A stretch of DNA of 64,000 nucleotides, from the NCBI RefSeq assembly GCF_031143425.1, contig NC_090450.1:168385486-168449485 (forward strand), given 5' to 3'. Shown here in pieces: positions 1 through 11,516 of this stretch. Source of the stretch: Pleurodeles waltl (Eukaryota > Chordata > Amphibia > Caudata > Salamandridae). The translations under genes were made by a program, and so were the position numbers. Position 1 is the first letter of the stretch, and each line of letters begins with the position of its first letter. The notes beneath the pieces were generated by a model. That model had not been told where the DNA came from and searched no databases. It saw only the letters and a program-made list of their open reading frames with translations.

Positions 1-842
1 ACTGATGGCAGCCCTTGTCGCTGTGTCTAGCTTCCCCCTCAAACTTCCTCTACCCAGACCCAATCCCCTCAACCCCAGCCTATCCCAAGCACACCTTCAG
101 ACCAGCATTCACCCAAATCACCACACAAAAGTGACTCAGGCAAACATAATCACCACACTTCCTCTCACAGGCAGTCACACAAACACCATACCCTTGCAAA
201 CACACCAACATCCACTGCCTCCACTGTGTCTCCCTCCTCCTCTTCGTCCACCTTCAACCCAGTAGCGTCTACACTCACACCTGCATGCACTACATCTTCT
301 TCCAGTACCTCCATCACCAGCACGCCCATCACAACACACCCCTCACAAGCAGTCAGCACCCCCACAACCATGCACACGTCCCATGTGTCCTCTCTCAATG
401 TGTCTGTGACCCCTCCTCCCAAAGTACACAAATGCAAGCACCAACCCACCCAACAGGCATCCACCTCACAATAGCATCCAGCCCATGCACCTTTACCCAA
501 ACTCAGCAGACAGACACCTCCTACAACCACTCCCTCTTCCTCCACCCCCAAACCCTCTCCATCTTCCCGCCCAGTGTGTCTAAACAACTTTTCCTGGCAA
601 ACATTGATCTGTTCCCTACCCCTCCCACCCGTCCTTCCCCTCAGGCCAGTGTTTCCAGAACCCAGGCCAGCACCTCAGCCACCAAGTCGGCGTCCACTGT
701 GGTACCTGCAACTCCCAAAGGATCGAAGGGAGCACCCGTCAGGCCAGCCAATGTGCCACCGACACCTGCAAAGGACCAAACCATTCCGCCACCTGCCAAG
801 GGGAAGAAGGGGACAGCATGCAGCAAGGGCAAGGAGCACGAC
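1..842 (+). pseudogene. C-terminal low-complexity part of a Harbinger SANT-type protein (partial)
   Basis: An open frame rich in Ser, Thr, Pro and His runs from the window edge and ends in Lys/Pro/Gly motifs of the PAKGKKG type at about 780-830. I do not see a DNA-binding domain here; it would lie upstream of the window. The assignment comes from comparison with 46.2-48.9 kb, where a SANT-domain gene on the other strand has the same kind of tail (acidic, then Pro/Ser/Thr, then Lys-Pro repeats) followed by the same minisatellite and element end. An LTR-like insertion interrupts the frame at 843. With the insertion and one target copy ignored, the frame stays open for 19 codons to a stop at 3955-3957. 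In such elements the SANT protein binds the transposon ends and assists the transposase. This copy is fragmentary and certainly non-functional. Confidence 0.5.
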
Positions 843-3800
843 TGTAGGAGGGTAGCCTCTTTCTAGCCGTGATACCCCCACTTTTGCCTATTTGTGAGTA
901 CATGTCAGGGTGTTTATACTGTCTCATTGGGATCCTGCTAACCAGAACCCCAGTGTTCATAGTGGAAACCCTATTTGTCAGTGTGTTTGATATGTGTCAC
1001 TGGGATCCTGCTAGCCAGGAACCCAGTGCTCATAGTTTGTGGCCTATATGTGTTCCCTGTGCGGTGCCTAACTGTATCACTGAGGCTCTGCTAACCAGAA
1101 GCTCAGTGTTTATGCTCTCTCTGCTTTTAAAATTGTCACTGTAGGCTAGTGACCATTTTTACCAATTCTGATTGGCACACTGGAACACTCTTATAATCCC
1201 CTGGTTTATGGTACCTAGGTACCCAGGGTATTGGGGTTCCAGGAGATCCCTATGGGCTGCAGCATTTCTTTTGCCACTCATAGGGAGCTCAGACAATTCT
1301 TACACAGAACTGCCACTGCAGCCTGAGTGAAATAACGTCCACGTTATTTCACAGCCATTTTACACTGCACTTAAGTAACTTATAAGTCACCTATATGTCT
1401 AACCCTCACTTAGTAAATGTTAAGTGCAAAGTTACTAAGTGTGAGGGCACCCTGGCACTAGCCAAGGTGCCCCCAAATTGTTCAGGGCAATTACCCCGGA
1501 CTTTGTGAGTGCGGGGACACCATTACACGTGTGCACTACATATAGGTCAATACCTATATGTAGCTTCACAATGGTAACTCCGAACATGGCCATGTAACAT
1601 GTCTAAGATCATGGTATTGTCCCCCCATGCCAAATCTGGTATTGGGGTGCCAATCTCATGCAGCCCCGGGGCTCCAGCATGGACCCCGGGTACTCCCAAA
1701 CTAGCTCTCTGGGGTTTTCTCTGCAGCTACCGCTGCTGCCAACCCTCAGACAGGTTTCAGCCTTCCTGGGGTCTGGGCAGCCGAGTTCCAGGAAGGCATA
1801 ACAAAGGATTTCCTCTGAGAGAGGGTGCTACACCCTCTCCCTTTGGAAATAGGTGTTAAGGGCTGGGGAGGAGTAGCCTCCCCTAGCCTCTGGAAATGCT
1901 TTGAAGGGCACAGATGGTGCCCTCCTTGCATAAGCCAGTCGACACCGGTTCAGGGATCCCCCAGCCCCTGCTCTGGCGTGAAACTGGAGAAAAGAAAGGG
2001 GAGTGACCACTCCCCTGTCCATCACCACCCCAGGGGTGGTGCCCGGAGCTCCTCCAGTGTGTCCCAGACCTCTGCCATCTTGAATGCAGAGGTGTGAGGG
2101 CACAATGGAGGCCTCTGAGTGGCCAGTGCCAGCAGGTGATGTCAGAGACCCCTCCTGATAGGTGCTTAACTGAATTAGGTGGCCAATCCTCCTCTGAGGG
2201 CTATTTAGGGTCTCTCCTTTGGGTTTCTCTTCAGATAACGAATGCAAGAGCTCACCAGAGTTCCTCTGCATCTCTCTCTTCGACTTCTGCCAAGGATCGA
2301 CCGCTGACTGCTCCAGGACGCCTGCAAAACCACAACAAAGTAGCAAGAAGACTACCAGCAACATTGTAGCGCCTAATCCTGCTGGCTTTCTCGACTGTTT
2401 CCTGGTGGTGCATGCTCTGAGGGCTGTCTGCCTTCACCCTGCACTGGAAGCCAAGAAGAAATCTCCTGTGGGTCGACTGAATCTTCCCCCTGCTAATGCA
2501 GGCACCAACTTCTGCATCACCGGTCCTCTGGGTCCCCTCTCATCTTGATGAGAAGGGTCCCTGGAACACAGGAGCTGGATCCCAGTGACCCTGACAGTCC
2601 AGTGGTCCTTCTGTCTAAATTTGGTGGAGTTAAGTCCTTCCCTCCCCATTCCGAACAGTAATCCTGTGTACTGCGTGATCTGCAGCTGGTAGGGCTTCTG
2701 TGCACTTTTGCAAGGATTCCTTCATGCACAGCACAATCCAGGTCCCCAGCACTCCGTCCTGCATTACTCAACTCGCTGAGTTGACCACCAGCTTCGAGGG
2801 ACCCTCTTTTGTTGTGTTGAGACAACTGCCATGCTCAGATTGCTTGAATGCCTGTTCAAGTGCTTCTGTGGGTGCTGCCTGCTTCTGCATGGGCTCTCTC
2901 TGTTGCTGAGCGCCCCCTCTGTCTTCTCGTCCATGGGGCGAACTTCTGGTCCTTCCTGGGCCCGGGCAGCACCCATGATCTTCAACCACGACTCTTGCAG
3001 CTTGCAAGGCTTGTTTGTGGTCTTTCTGCATGAAAACAACTCTGTGGCCTCCAGCACGCCGTGGGACATCTTCTGACCAAAGGAGAAGTTCCTGGCACCT
3101 TCCTTTGTTGCAGAACCTTCGGCTTCTTCCACCCGGAAGCAGCCCTTTTGCACCTTCATCTGGGGTTTTGTGGGCATCTGCCCCCCTGGATACTTGTGTG
3201 ACTCTTGGACTTGGTCCCTTTCCTTTGCAGGTCCTCAGGTCCAGGAATCCATCTTCAGTACTTTGCAGTCAGTTTTTGCCTTTGCAGAATCCCCTATCTC
3301 AACTTTACATCTTTCTGGAGTAGTAGGGTAAATTTACTCCTACTTTTCAGGGTCTTGGGGTGGGGTATCTTGGACACCCTTAATGTTTTCTTACACTCCC
3401 AGTGACCCTCTACACACTACACTAGGCCTGGGGTTCATTCGTTGTTCGCATTCCACTTTTGGAGTATATGTTTTGTGTTGGCCCTAGGCTTATTGTGTCC
3501 TGTTGCATTCTATTGTGTTCTACAGTGTTTGCACTAATTTTCTAACGGTTTGCTTACCTGATTTTGGTTTGTGTGTATATTTTGTGTATTTTACTTACCT
3601 CCTAAGGGAGTATATCCTCTGAGATACTTTTGGCATATTGTCACTAAAATAAAGTACCTTTATTTTTAGTAACTCAGAGTATTGTGTTTCTTATGTTATA
3701 GTGCTATATGATATAAGTGGTATAGCAGGAGCTTTGCATGTCTCCTGGTTCAGCCTATGCTGCTCTGCTATAGCTACCTCTATCAGCCTAAGCTGCTAGA

Positions 3801-3892
3801 ACACTACTAATCTACTAATAAGGGATAACTGGACCTGGCACAAGGTGTAAGTACCATCAGGTACCCACTATAAGCCAGGCCAGCCTCCTACA
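843..3892 (+). mobile_element. 3.05-kb solo-LTR-like insertion with 5-bp target duplication
   Basis: The element begins TGTAGGAGG and ends CCTCCTACA, a perfect 9-bp terminal inverted repeat with the TG...CA form typical of LTRs. ACGAC lies immediately before it (838-842) and after it (3893-3897), a perfect 5-bp target duplication. No gag, pol or env frame is present. A poly(A) signal AATAAA stands at 3648-3653, giving plus orientation. Near the left end a short motif of the type CACTGGGATCCTGCTA recurs about three times (about 928-1100). From 1327 to 1563 there are perfect hairpins, annotated separately. At 3.05 kb it is long for an LTR. A non-autonomous DNA transposon with 5-bp duplications is the alternative. 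I recognise it as a family abundant in newt sequence, from memory only. Confidence 0.6.
1327..1563 (+). repeat. Cluster of three perfect or near-perfect hairpins inside the LTR-like element
   Basis: 1327-1338 (GTGAAATAACGT) is complementary to 1341-1352 with a 2-base loop. 1536-1547 (CTACATATAGGT) is complementary to 1552-1563 with a CAAT loop. Between them, CCCTCACTTAGTAA near 1405 is nearly complementary to the segment ending near 1446. Three hairpins within 240 bases suggest retained RNA structure or palindromic protein sites. Confidence 0.7.
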
Positions 3893-4465
3893 ACGACCCA
3901 CCCAGCAAGGCCTCCTCCAAAACTTCAGCTGTCAGAGGGCCTGGTAGCCACCATTAGAACCGACAGCCCCGCCACCTGTACCGATGCAGCACCACCAGCA
4001 TCCCCGCCGCAAGCACCGCCACCAGCATTGCCACCTGCACAGCCGCTGCCACCACTACTGTCAGCAGCAGCATCCCCAGTGGGCAGCCGTCCAAGGCTTC
4101 AGGAGACGGGCTGGTGCCTCCCTCCACCACTGGCAGCACCGGCACCTGCACCACGGGCAGTACCGCCAGCATCCCCGCCGCAAGCACCGCCACAACCATC
4201 GCCACCTGCACCGCTAGCAGTAGGACCACTACCAGCAGCAGCAGCCCCAGTGTGCATCCGTCCGAGGCTGCAGAAGACGGGCTGGAGCCTCCTACCACCA
4301 CTGGCAGCACCCCCACCAGCACCGGCACTACCACAAGTTTGCAGCCTTAGTCGCCGCAGGATGGAGTCTGGCCCTGCCTCCATGGATTATCCTACTACCT
4401 TGTCCCTGCAAATCTCGTGCCTTAGACACCCAGGTGAGGGAATGTGAACTGCCACACCCCAAGTG

Positions 4466-5600
4466 CTGCATCACTGGGCACAAGGCCCCCTCCAGAACCA
4501 GTGGAAGAAGCCATCCACTCACCCTTTCCTTGGCAGGATGAAGCACACTGGGCACAAAATGCCCCTCCAGAACCAGTGGAGGTATGCATCCACTCACCCT
4601 ATCCTTGGCAGGATGAAGCACAATGGGCACAAAGCCCCCTCCAGAACCAGTGGAAGAACCCATCCACTCACACTATCCTTGGCAGGATGAAGCACACCGG
4701 GCACAAAGCCCCCTCCAGAACCAGTGGAGATATGCATCCACTGACCCTATCCTTGGCAGGATGAAGCACAATGGGCACAAAGCCCCCTCCAGAACCAGTG
4801 GAAGAAGCCATCCACTTACCCTATCCTTGGCAGGATGAAGCACACCGGGCACAAAGCCCCCTCCACAAATCCGGGCCATTGATGAGCTCCTTCAGTTTAG
4901 GCGTGCTATTAAGACTTTTTTATTTGTGTAAGCTTATTCGTTGTGTTTTTTCTTCTTTTGCCCATTTTTAGTGCTTTGTTGTGTTTACCTTCTCAAAGCG
5001 CCGGGACGCCCCTTTGCTGGGGCAGCTGTGCGCGGTACAAATAAAAATAACATAACATAACATAACAGAACCAGTGGAGATATGCATCCCCTCACCCTAT
5101 CCTTGGCAGGATGAAGCACACTGGGCACAAAGCCCCCTCCAGAACCAGTGGAAGAAGCCATCCACTTACCCTATCCTTGGCAGGATGAAGCACACTGGGC
5201 ACAAAGCCCCTTCAGAACCAGTGGAGATATGCATCCACTCACCCTTTCCTTGGCAGGATGAAGCACACTGGGCACAAAGCCCCCTCCAGAACAAGAGGAG
5301 ATATGCATCCACTCACCCTTTCCTTGGCAGGATGAAGCACAATGGGCACAAAGCCCCCTCCAGAACCAGTGGAAGAAGCCATATACTCACCCTATCCTTG
5401 GCAGGATGAAGCACACTGGGCACCAAGCCCCCTCCAGAACCAGTGGAGATATGCATCCACTCACCCTATCCTTGGCAGGATGAAGCACAATGGGCACAAA
5501 GCCCCCTCCAGAACCAGTGGAAGAAGCCATCCACTTACCCTATCCTTGGCAGGATGAAGCACACTGGGCACAAAGCCCCCTCCAGAACCAGTGGAGAAGC
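4466..5600 (+). repeat. 74-bp minisatellite with alternating variants (148-bp higher-order unit)
   Basis: The motif TTGGCAGGATGAAGCACA recurs at 4530, 4605, 4679, 4753 and 4827 and again after 5100, with spacings of 75, 74, 74 and 74. Two variants alternate, one with GGAGATATGCATCC and one with GGAAGAAGCCATCC, so the true period is about 148 bp. All three frames stay largely open, which explains the short repeated peptides here. It lies 3' of the SANT-type reading frame of element A, and a LINE tail interrupts it. Confidence 0.85.
4866..5066 (+). mobile_element. 5'-truncated L2-like LINE or SINE 3' end inserted in the minisatellite
   Basis: The minisatellite breaks cleanly at 4865 and resumes at 5067. 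The inserted 201 bases end in an AAAGCGCC...GTGCGCGGTACAAATA segment followed by ATAAC repeats. An AAGCGC...GCGCTATAAAAT tail with a short terminal microsatellite is characteristic of L2-clade LINEs and SINEs that borrow their 3' end. No coding remains. Target duplication is at most 1-2 bases, as is common in this clade. Confidence 0.6.
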
Positions 5601-5835
5601 CACCCACTTGAGAGACTGTGGCTTTGCACTCCCCAGGACCAAGCAGTGGGCAAACCACCCACTTGAGAGACTTGAGAGACTGTGGCTTGCACTCCCCAGG
5701 ACCAGGCAGTGGGCAAACCACCCATTTGTGAGACTGTGGCTTTGTACTCCTCAGGACCAAGCAGTGGGCACCCCACCCACTTGAGAGACTTGAGAGACTG
5801 TGGCTTTGCACTCCCCAGGACATCGCTGTGGGCAT
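5590..5835 (+). repeat. Short tandem repeat of about 62-73 bp at the end of the minisatellite
   Basis: The segment GACTGTGGCTTTGCACTCC followed by CAGGACCAAGCAGTGGGC recurs four times with variable spacing, caused by optional doubling of GAGAGACTT. A reverse-complement counterpart lies at 46680-46850, so this repeat is part of Harbinger element A rather than a chance expansion. Confidence 0.7.
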
Positions 5836-6984
5836 GGAGCCCTCTCCAGGAGCAGTGGCGTTATTCCATCTTCAGGCTGAAGTGCCCCCCCTTCCCCATC
5901 CCTCTGGGGTGCCTGTGTGTTTACGACCTGATGCTCCTGCAGTGTTCCCTGCATATTGAGGCAGGAGTCAAGTGTGGGCTTGGTCCAGGATTTTTGGCCC
6001 AGTGGCCCACGGACATTTGCAAAGGACAATGTACGGCCTTCTGTACATATTGTAAATATTTGTAAATACTGTTTTTATATTTGTTACGCATATCTGCCTA
6101 TTTCTAATATGTCACTGATTGGACTGTATTCCTTTTGTCCTTGCGTTCTTCCAGGGGGTTACGAGGTGTAAATGTACTGTTGTTGCATGTGTTTGTGTGT
6201 ATGGTGTTGTGGGTGAGGGTGGGGGTGTTGCATGTGTGTGTCACTCTCTTTTTCCTCCCCCGTCCCCTGTATGCTAGTGCAGTACTCAGCGTGGTCATCG
6301 CCGCCGTCTTTGATATTCCTGGTGTATGAGGAGGTAGCCCAGCAAGGGCAGGACCTGTAACTCAGGCTCCATGGCGTCCTGGTTCTTCGTTGCATGTCAA
6401 GAGGTGAGTGATTTCCCTTCCAAACACTGTTTCCACCGTGCTTTTGATGGCGTTGGTACCACCCAGAAAAAGCTGGCGGGTTAGCGGGTTGTAATGGGGT
6501 GGGCGGTACATTGCCTTCCGCCAGTCTGTTGGCGGTGACCGCCGTGGTGTTTGTTGCTACCGCCGTTGTGGTCGGGGTGTTAAAGTGGCTGTCTGTGTTG
6601 GCGGTTTCCGCTGTGGTCGTGATCCCATTTTTTTTACCGCCGGCCTGTGGGCGGTATTACCACTACTTTATCACCTACTGCCAGGGTTGTAATGAGGGCC
6701 AAAGTGTCTGTGTGGATTAATATTTCAGGAAATCCTTCACCAGAAAAAACACTCTGTTCTTTTAACATTATGCTTTCTCTTTTCAACCAATCAATGGTTT
6801 TCTGAGGTATGTGTTGTAATCATGTGCCTTCCTGAGACTGACTTTTCTAATCATAACAACAAAAATTCCAGTGGTCCATCAGCAATGTACTTATACTGTG
6901 CCAATATGTAATTTAAAAAAAAACAAGTGCACACAAAGTTCTTTACAATTTGTCTTTTTATTTTGTTTTTCTTTCTTGCTATAG

Positions 6985-7303
6985 CTACTCCTGCTGGTCC
7001 ACCACCACCACTGACCTGGCAGGAGATTGAGGCCCGGTGCAGCGGCTGAAGGCTACTAGAGCTGGTGGACGAGGAGGGCCCAGCACTTGTCCCTGCTCCT
7101 AGACCTTGGTCCAATTCAACCAGCCAACCGGTTTCGCCTCAAGCTTCCAGGCCACACCGGCACACGGAGAGCCTGGAGCTGACTGGCCCGTGCCGCTCCC
7201 TTTCAGACTGGCTCTACCATTGCCGCATGCTGCACAAGCTGGCACAATTGGGCCATTGGATAGCACGCCTTGAGGCCCGCATTGAACATCTGGAGACCCT
7301 CTG
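6985..7303 (+). pseudogene. Exon-like C-terminal fragment of a transposon protein, probably SANT-associated
   Basis: A pyrimidine tract and TGCTATAG at 6960-6984 give a good splice acceptor. The frame after it reads Ala-Thr-Pro-Ala-Gly-Pro-Pro, then a WQEIEARCS motif, one in-frame stop (TGA after the first 23 or so codons), a Pro-rich linker and a C-terminal helix ending ARLEARIEHLETL before TGA at 7301-7303. The last helix has the heptad pattern of a coiled coil. I infer the last exon of a Harbinger-type SANT partner protein, because such proteins end with a linker and coiled coil. There is no domain hit to prove it. Two poly(A) signals follow at 8254-8259 and 8270-8275. Confidence 0.35.
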
Positions 7304-8275
7304 ACAAAATGCCCTCTTTTAGTTGTTTTTTAATTTTCTTTTTTGGTGAGAGGTAGTTGTGGGTGGAGAGGGTGGGAATTTGGGAAGGACATTTTTCTTA
7401 TGGATATTGGACACAATTTGGACTTGCACATATTATTTTCACATTGGTTGAGGAAAGGCAAGATGTGGGAGAGAGGTGGGTTTGTTGTAGGAGGAGAGGG
7501 TGAGTTTTATATGTTATTATTTATATTTTATATGTTACAGAAACAGTGAGCACTTATCTCATCTGCAGTAGACGTTAGGTACATACTAAGTAAAGTAGTT
7601 CACTTCATTCCATAGTTCTCTGACCTAAAGAGATGAGGTGAAGTGATGGCTGGCTGTTGCTCCCTCTGTCAGTCTTTCAAGGTCAAACACCTCACTGGTG
7701 GTTTTCCCAAAGTGCCTTCTTTAGGGTAGTGGTAGTGTGCGAACAAGGAAGGCATCACAGCGAGGTCCCACTCCCACCTATGTGATCTCCAACTGTAGGA
7801 TTAATCAAAAGGATCACAGTCAACTAACTTGAAAGAAAACCTGAGCATCTGTAGGTTATACATATACATTTATAAGAGAGGCTTAGAAAGACTGAGGATA
7901 GACTACTATCACCATGACACATCAAAGGTTATCTCATATCAAAAACTGGCAATAGTAAATTATTCTGAGAAATGATAAGCATGGAATTTAAAAACAAAGT
8001 TATGAAATCCTTAAGTCATGAAAAATGTACTTAAAGTCTATACTCTGAAGAGGCAAGGTTAAGCGGTTAATTTACGCATAAGAAAGTTTTGAATGATATT
8101 GTTGACTTTGAAAAACAACGTTCTTTCTTACTTATGCGTGGTGGGGTAAGTGTGGCTTGTGCGGGCTATTGCTCAGGTAATAGAACATCCTGCAGTGTGT
8201 TAATGTCACAATAACCACATCAGCCCCGCCAAGTGTGGGATCTATTTGGTTTAAATAAAGACACACTTCAATAAA
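7304..8275 (+). other. Non-coding stretch ending in two poly(A) signals
   Basis: Mostly AT-rich with no reading frame of note. AATAAA occurs at 8254-8259 and again at 8270-8275, consistent with a 3' untranslated region for the exon-like frame upstream. I recognise no repeat family. Confidence 0.3.
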
Positions 8276-8413
8276 TCACACATCTCGGGGAAAAGGCGTT
8301 AGGTGTTTGATGAATGGATGAGGAAGGAGATTTGGGGAAAGGTGTAACAAAGACAAATGCAACACAACAACAGTAGTCATCAGGGCAATTAGCAGCACAT
8401 CATCATCATCAAT
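8276..8413 (-). pseudogene. Short exon-like frame with splice acceptor, minus strand
   Basis: On the minus strand TTCCTTCCACAACAG (acceptor, ending at 8414) precedes a 45-codon frame that begins IDDDDVLLIALMTTVVV and stops at 8276-8278. The Asp run followed by a hydrophobic segment is unusual. I do not recognise it. Its position facing the plus-strand exon suggests the convergent two-gene layout of a Harbinger element, which is an inference. Confidence 0.25.
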
Positions 8414-8524
8414 CTGTTGTGGAAGGAAATGAAAGAATGTGTATGACACAGCCCTATTAAATGCATTGCAAACATTACTTCTGCCCCAGAGACCCAAGGT
8501 ATAGATATCTAAATGTTCTGTCAA

Positions 8525-9363
8525 CTATGTTAGAATTTCAGAGGAGTGAATAGAATCCACCCAGTTCTAAAAAACGTGATTGTTAAAAGACAAATGATAC
8601 TGAATTGCCAAATTGGGCTGTGCATCTGCATTCTCTTCCAAATGTCTGTCACTCCTAGGTGCCTGTCTCAAGACCGATCTGGTAGGTAAGCAGGAGTATT
8701 GAGCTCAGTTTCGCCATTCGTTCATGTAGGAGAGGGGAATGCCTGTGGATTGTAAAACAGAAACTCCATTGTAGTGTCAAGGAGAAGGACAGAAGGAAGG
8801 TAAACTTAATGGGGAGTATGCCAAGAAGACTCAGACGCAGAGCCAAAAAACAAGAAGATCTAGAGTTTCATTTGTGTCACCAGTGAAACATACACACTCA
8901 TCATCATTTCCCAAATCAACACACATCTCACCATTCCACATTGCTGAGTACTAGAACTCAGAGTCATGCTTTCCATTTGAAATTGATAACTCCCTTCTTC
9001 TTGCTATTTATGAGATAGCTCCACCCTAAGTCCTTCCATCCTCCTCCAGACTCCAAGTAACTCCATCCCAGTCCCGACCCAAACAAGGCAGATGTGTAGT
9101 GCACTGCTGTTGAAGAACAAGTAGACAAACTGAATTGCTATATGTTGTATAGATTTCTGTTTGTGAAAAAAAGTAGACCGTACAAGTAAATGTTCACTTC
9201 GTAAATTTGTAAAGGCCAATGACCTTTAGGAAAAATGATCAACCATCAGGCACCAAGGATTGGTCAAAGTTTACTATTCTATTATTATTTACTATTCTAT
9301 TAACTAAACACCCTCCCTCACTGTCTGTCACCACATAAATCATCAATCATCACTCACAATCAC
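8525..9363. other. No recognisable feature
   Basis: AT-rich, with only short random frames on either strand. I see no tandem repeat, element end or tRNA-like segment. Confidence 0.4.
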
Positions 9364-10337
9364 TCACTCGTTGCAATAATTGTACTTAGTTACAATTACC
9401 TCTTCCAATTCTAGCACAGGTAGGTTAGTTGCACAATTGTATCTTTGACACAGGCAACACATTGGAATTTGGTATTGGCACTCTTGTAAATAAATGATCT
9501 TCTGGAGCAGCCCTGCTAAGTGATGCATAAAAAGCATAGGTATGTGAGGGAGACAGGCATTGTCTCCTATGTCATAAGGTAATTGTGGAGGCTTCTTCAC
9601 TGCACGCTGGTCCAACTCCAATCCAGCCATATATGTGACTAAAAAATGGTGGGGCACATAAAATTAAATCAGACACAAACAATGTTCACTAGCTCCTTTA
9701 TTTGCAAAGAAAGAAGTTCAATGAGAAATAATTCAAAAGTTCTATGGTGGCACTGGTATACTCAGTCCAGGAAGTCGAATTTGTTTCAGGAAGTCCACCT
9801 AGAAGTTGGTCAGCTAACACACTGGATTCTGAGCAATCATCTTCCTCATGTGGTATTTCGGGAATGGTGTAATCAGGTGGTGTGAAATGTTGGTTCATTT
9901 TGATCATCGTCAATCGGTCCATATTTTCAGGTGAGAGACTGGTCCATCTCACTGTAAGAACTGTTCCAGGTGCGCTGCAAGGTGCTCAGAAGACACACTG
10001 CCTGCAGGACATGCCAGATACTTTATTGCCAGCCTGCTGAGCTCTGGCCATTGGCAGATCTTCCCATAACAATAAACACTGGGTTTTGATCCACATACAC
10101 CTCGTTTGGGTCATCCAGACAGACCTGGAACATCATTTGAAGTGTCACTGGTGCTGCTACTTGCTTGACCTCTTTTGCCTTTACCCCTGCACTCAACCTC
10201 AGACCTGCCATTTGAAACCAAGCCAATGCAGAGGTTGGGCCTGATTCTTCTGCTGCTGTTGTTTCCTGTGTTCTTGGTGCTGGCGTTGGATGCTGTGGTG
10301 AGACAAGACTGCCCTCTCTGGAAGTTGAAGGTGCCAC
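9364..10337 (-). pseudogene. Group of minus-strand frames with embedded poly(A) signals, unrecognised
   Basis: Three adjacent minus-strand frames (10337-10023, 9952-9698, 9657-9364). The first codes for 104 residues starting with Ser/Thr/Pro-rich sequence and ending NGQSSAGWQ; its stop overlaps an AATAAA signal at 10027-10022. The second, an acidic segment with PEIPHEEDD, is followed by another AATAAA at 9702-9697. The pattern of a frame ending directly in a poly(A) signal suggests expressed terminal exons at some time. I cannot assign a family: the HARBI1 motifs (GAIDGTH, RTFG.LK) and SANT signatures are absent. A transposon origin is more likely than a host gene given the surroundings. Confidence 0.25.
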
Positions 10338-11516
10338 CCCAGAACTATGGAGTGGGACTTTAAATTCCAGCTATTCTTCTTCATGGTGTCTGGGTTGCTC
10401 AACAATCCACCTCTTGTATTCAGAAAAAAGGAATTAAAGTGGACCGATATTTTTTTACTGTGAAACAAGTAGTGTGGCACACATGTACTCTTTGGACAAC
10501 ATGATGCAGCTGTGCGTTTCAAGCCAAGAGAAGTATTAAGCTCTCAACCAAGGCATGCTCTTCCAGGTCATCATTCACACCTCTGACTGCAAACCTTCCA
10601 GACACCTTCTTTATTTGGTACTGTAGCTTTTTTAATTTAATTGATTTTTCATCTTTTGTAAAGGAAAATGATTGCATATCTCAGTACCTTTTCTCTATGC
10701 TTGTAACATTTGATGTATTCATTTAGTTTACTATGTGTCCTAGATTTCCAATGGGCCATCTAGCCAGTAGGCTCAGCACTAGTCATCAGTGAATGAAAGA
10801 AATGTTTCTGTATGATATGGTTTTAAAACTTCATTTATGGCAGGGATGGCATTGGATTAAATTAAAAATATTGAACTCCAGGCCACCCACTGCAATGAAA
10901 TTTAAACATTAAATAACAGTACAAAGAAATACTGATACATGCCCAACCAAACAAACAACACCATTATACAATATTTTTTTGAAAAACAACTTGTGTGATA
11001 TCACATAAACAAAGTCCTTAAATTCAAAGGTATATATCCAGGTGAGAGTGATCATTCCACTTCGATATCCAAGTGGAAAGTGATCAGGAGATGGACAAAG
11101 CACTGGGAAGAGCCTCCTGGTCAGGAAGTTGGATTCTCTAGTGCACTTTCTTCCTTTGGGAAAAAAGTAAAAACTAAAAAGGCTTCTCGCATTAAAAAAA
11201 AAACACTTGAATGATCCGTTGGAGAAAATAATCCACTTGAAAACCTATGTTTGAGTAGATTTAGATGCTTCTCAATTTGAAAATTGAATCAAAATACATT
11301 CATGCTCATGAGCCGCACTCTATCAGCGCTGTCATGGCCGGAAGAAACATGAGCAGGCGTGATATCTTGCACGCACTCACAAATGCCTGAGAGGCACTTG
11401 CAAAAAAAAATCTCAACGCGGAAGCAAAAAAATAATAATCTCCGCTTCACACCAGATGCTGGAATTCAGAGTTTTTTGTCCGATCCTATACATAACAACA
11501 CTCTGCCCACTAACTT
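10338..11516. other. No recognisable feature
   Basis: AT-rich sequence without a frame or repeat that I can identify. It runs into the satellite at 11.52 kb. Confidence 0.4.

Larger units (their letters stand above)
3898..6700 (+). mobile_element. Right-hand part of Harbinger element A up to its terminal region
   Basis: This is the continuation of the host element of the LTR-like insertion. After Pro/Ser/Ala-coding triplet repeats (3960-4350) and the minisatellites come 5870-6700, which match in reverse complement the left part of the composite Harbinger region at 45.8-46.7 kb. Shared features are the GAAGTGCCCCCC segment, the segment around TGATGGCGTTGGTACC, and a GGCGGT-rich end. The end near 6685-6700 (GTTGTAATGAGGGCC) resembles the reverse complement of the terminus at 45825. 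No clear 3-bp target duplication is seen, and the left end lies outside the window. No intact gene remains. Confidence 0.5.

Noticed and set aside
1828..3177. Minus-strand frames of 100-178 codons in the LTR-like element
   Set aside because: No retroviral or other motif, overlapping in several frames; compositional.
4466..5600. Possible CRISPR-like array
   Set aside because: Regular spacing, but the whole unit repeats without unique spacers and the context is a vertebrate transposon.
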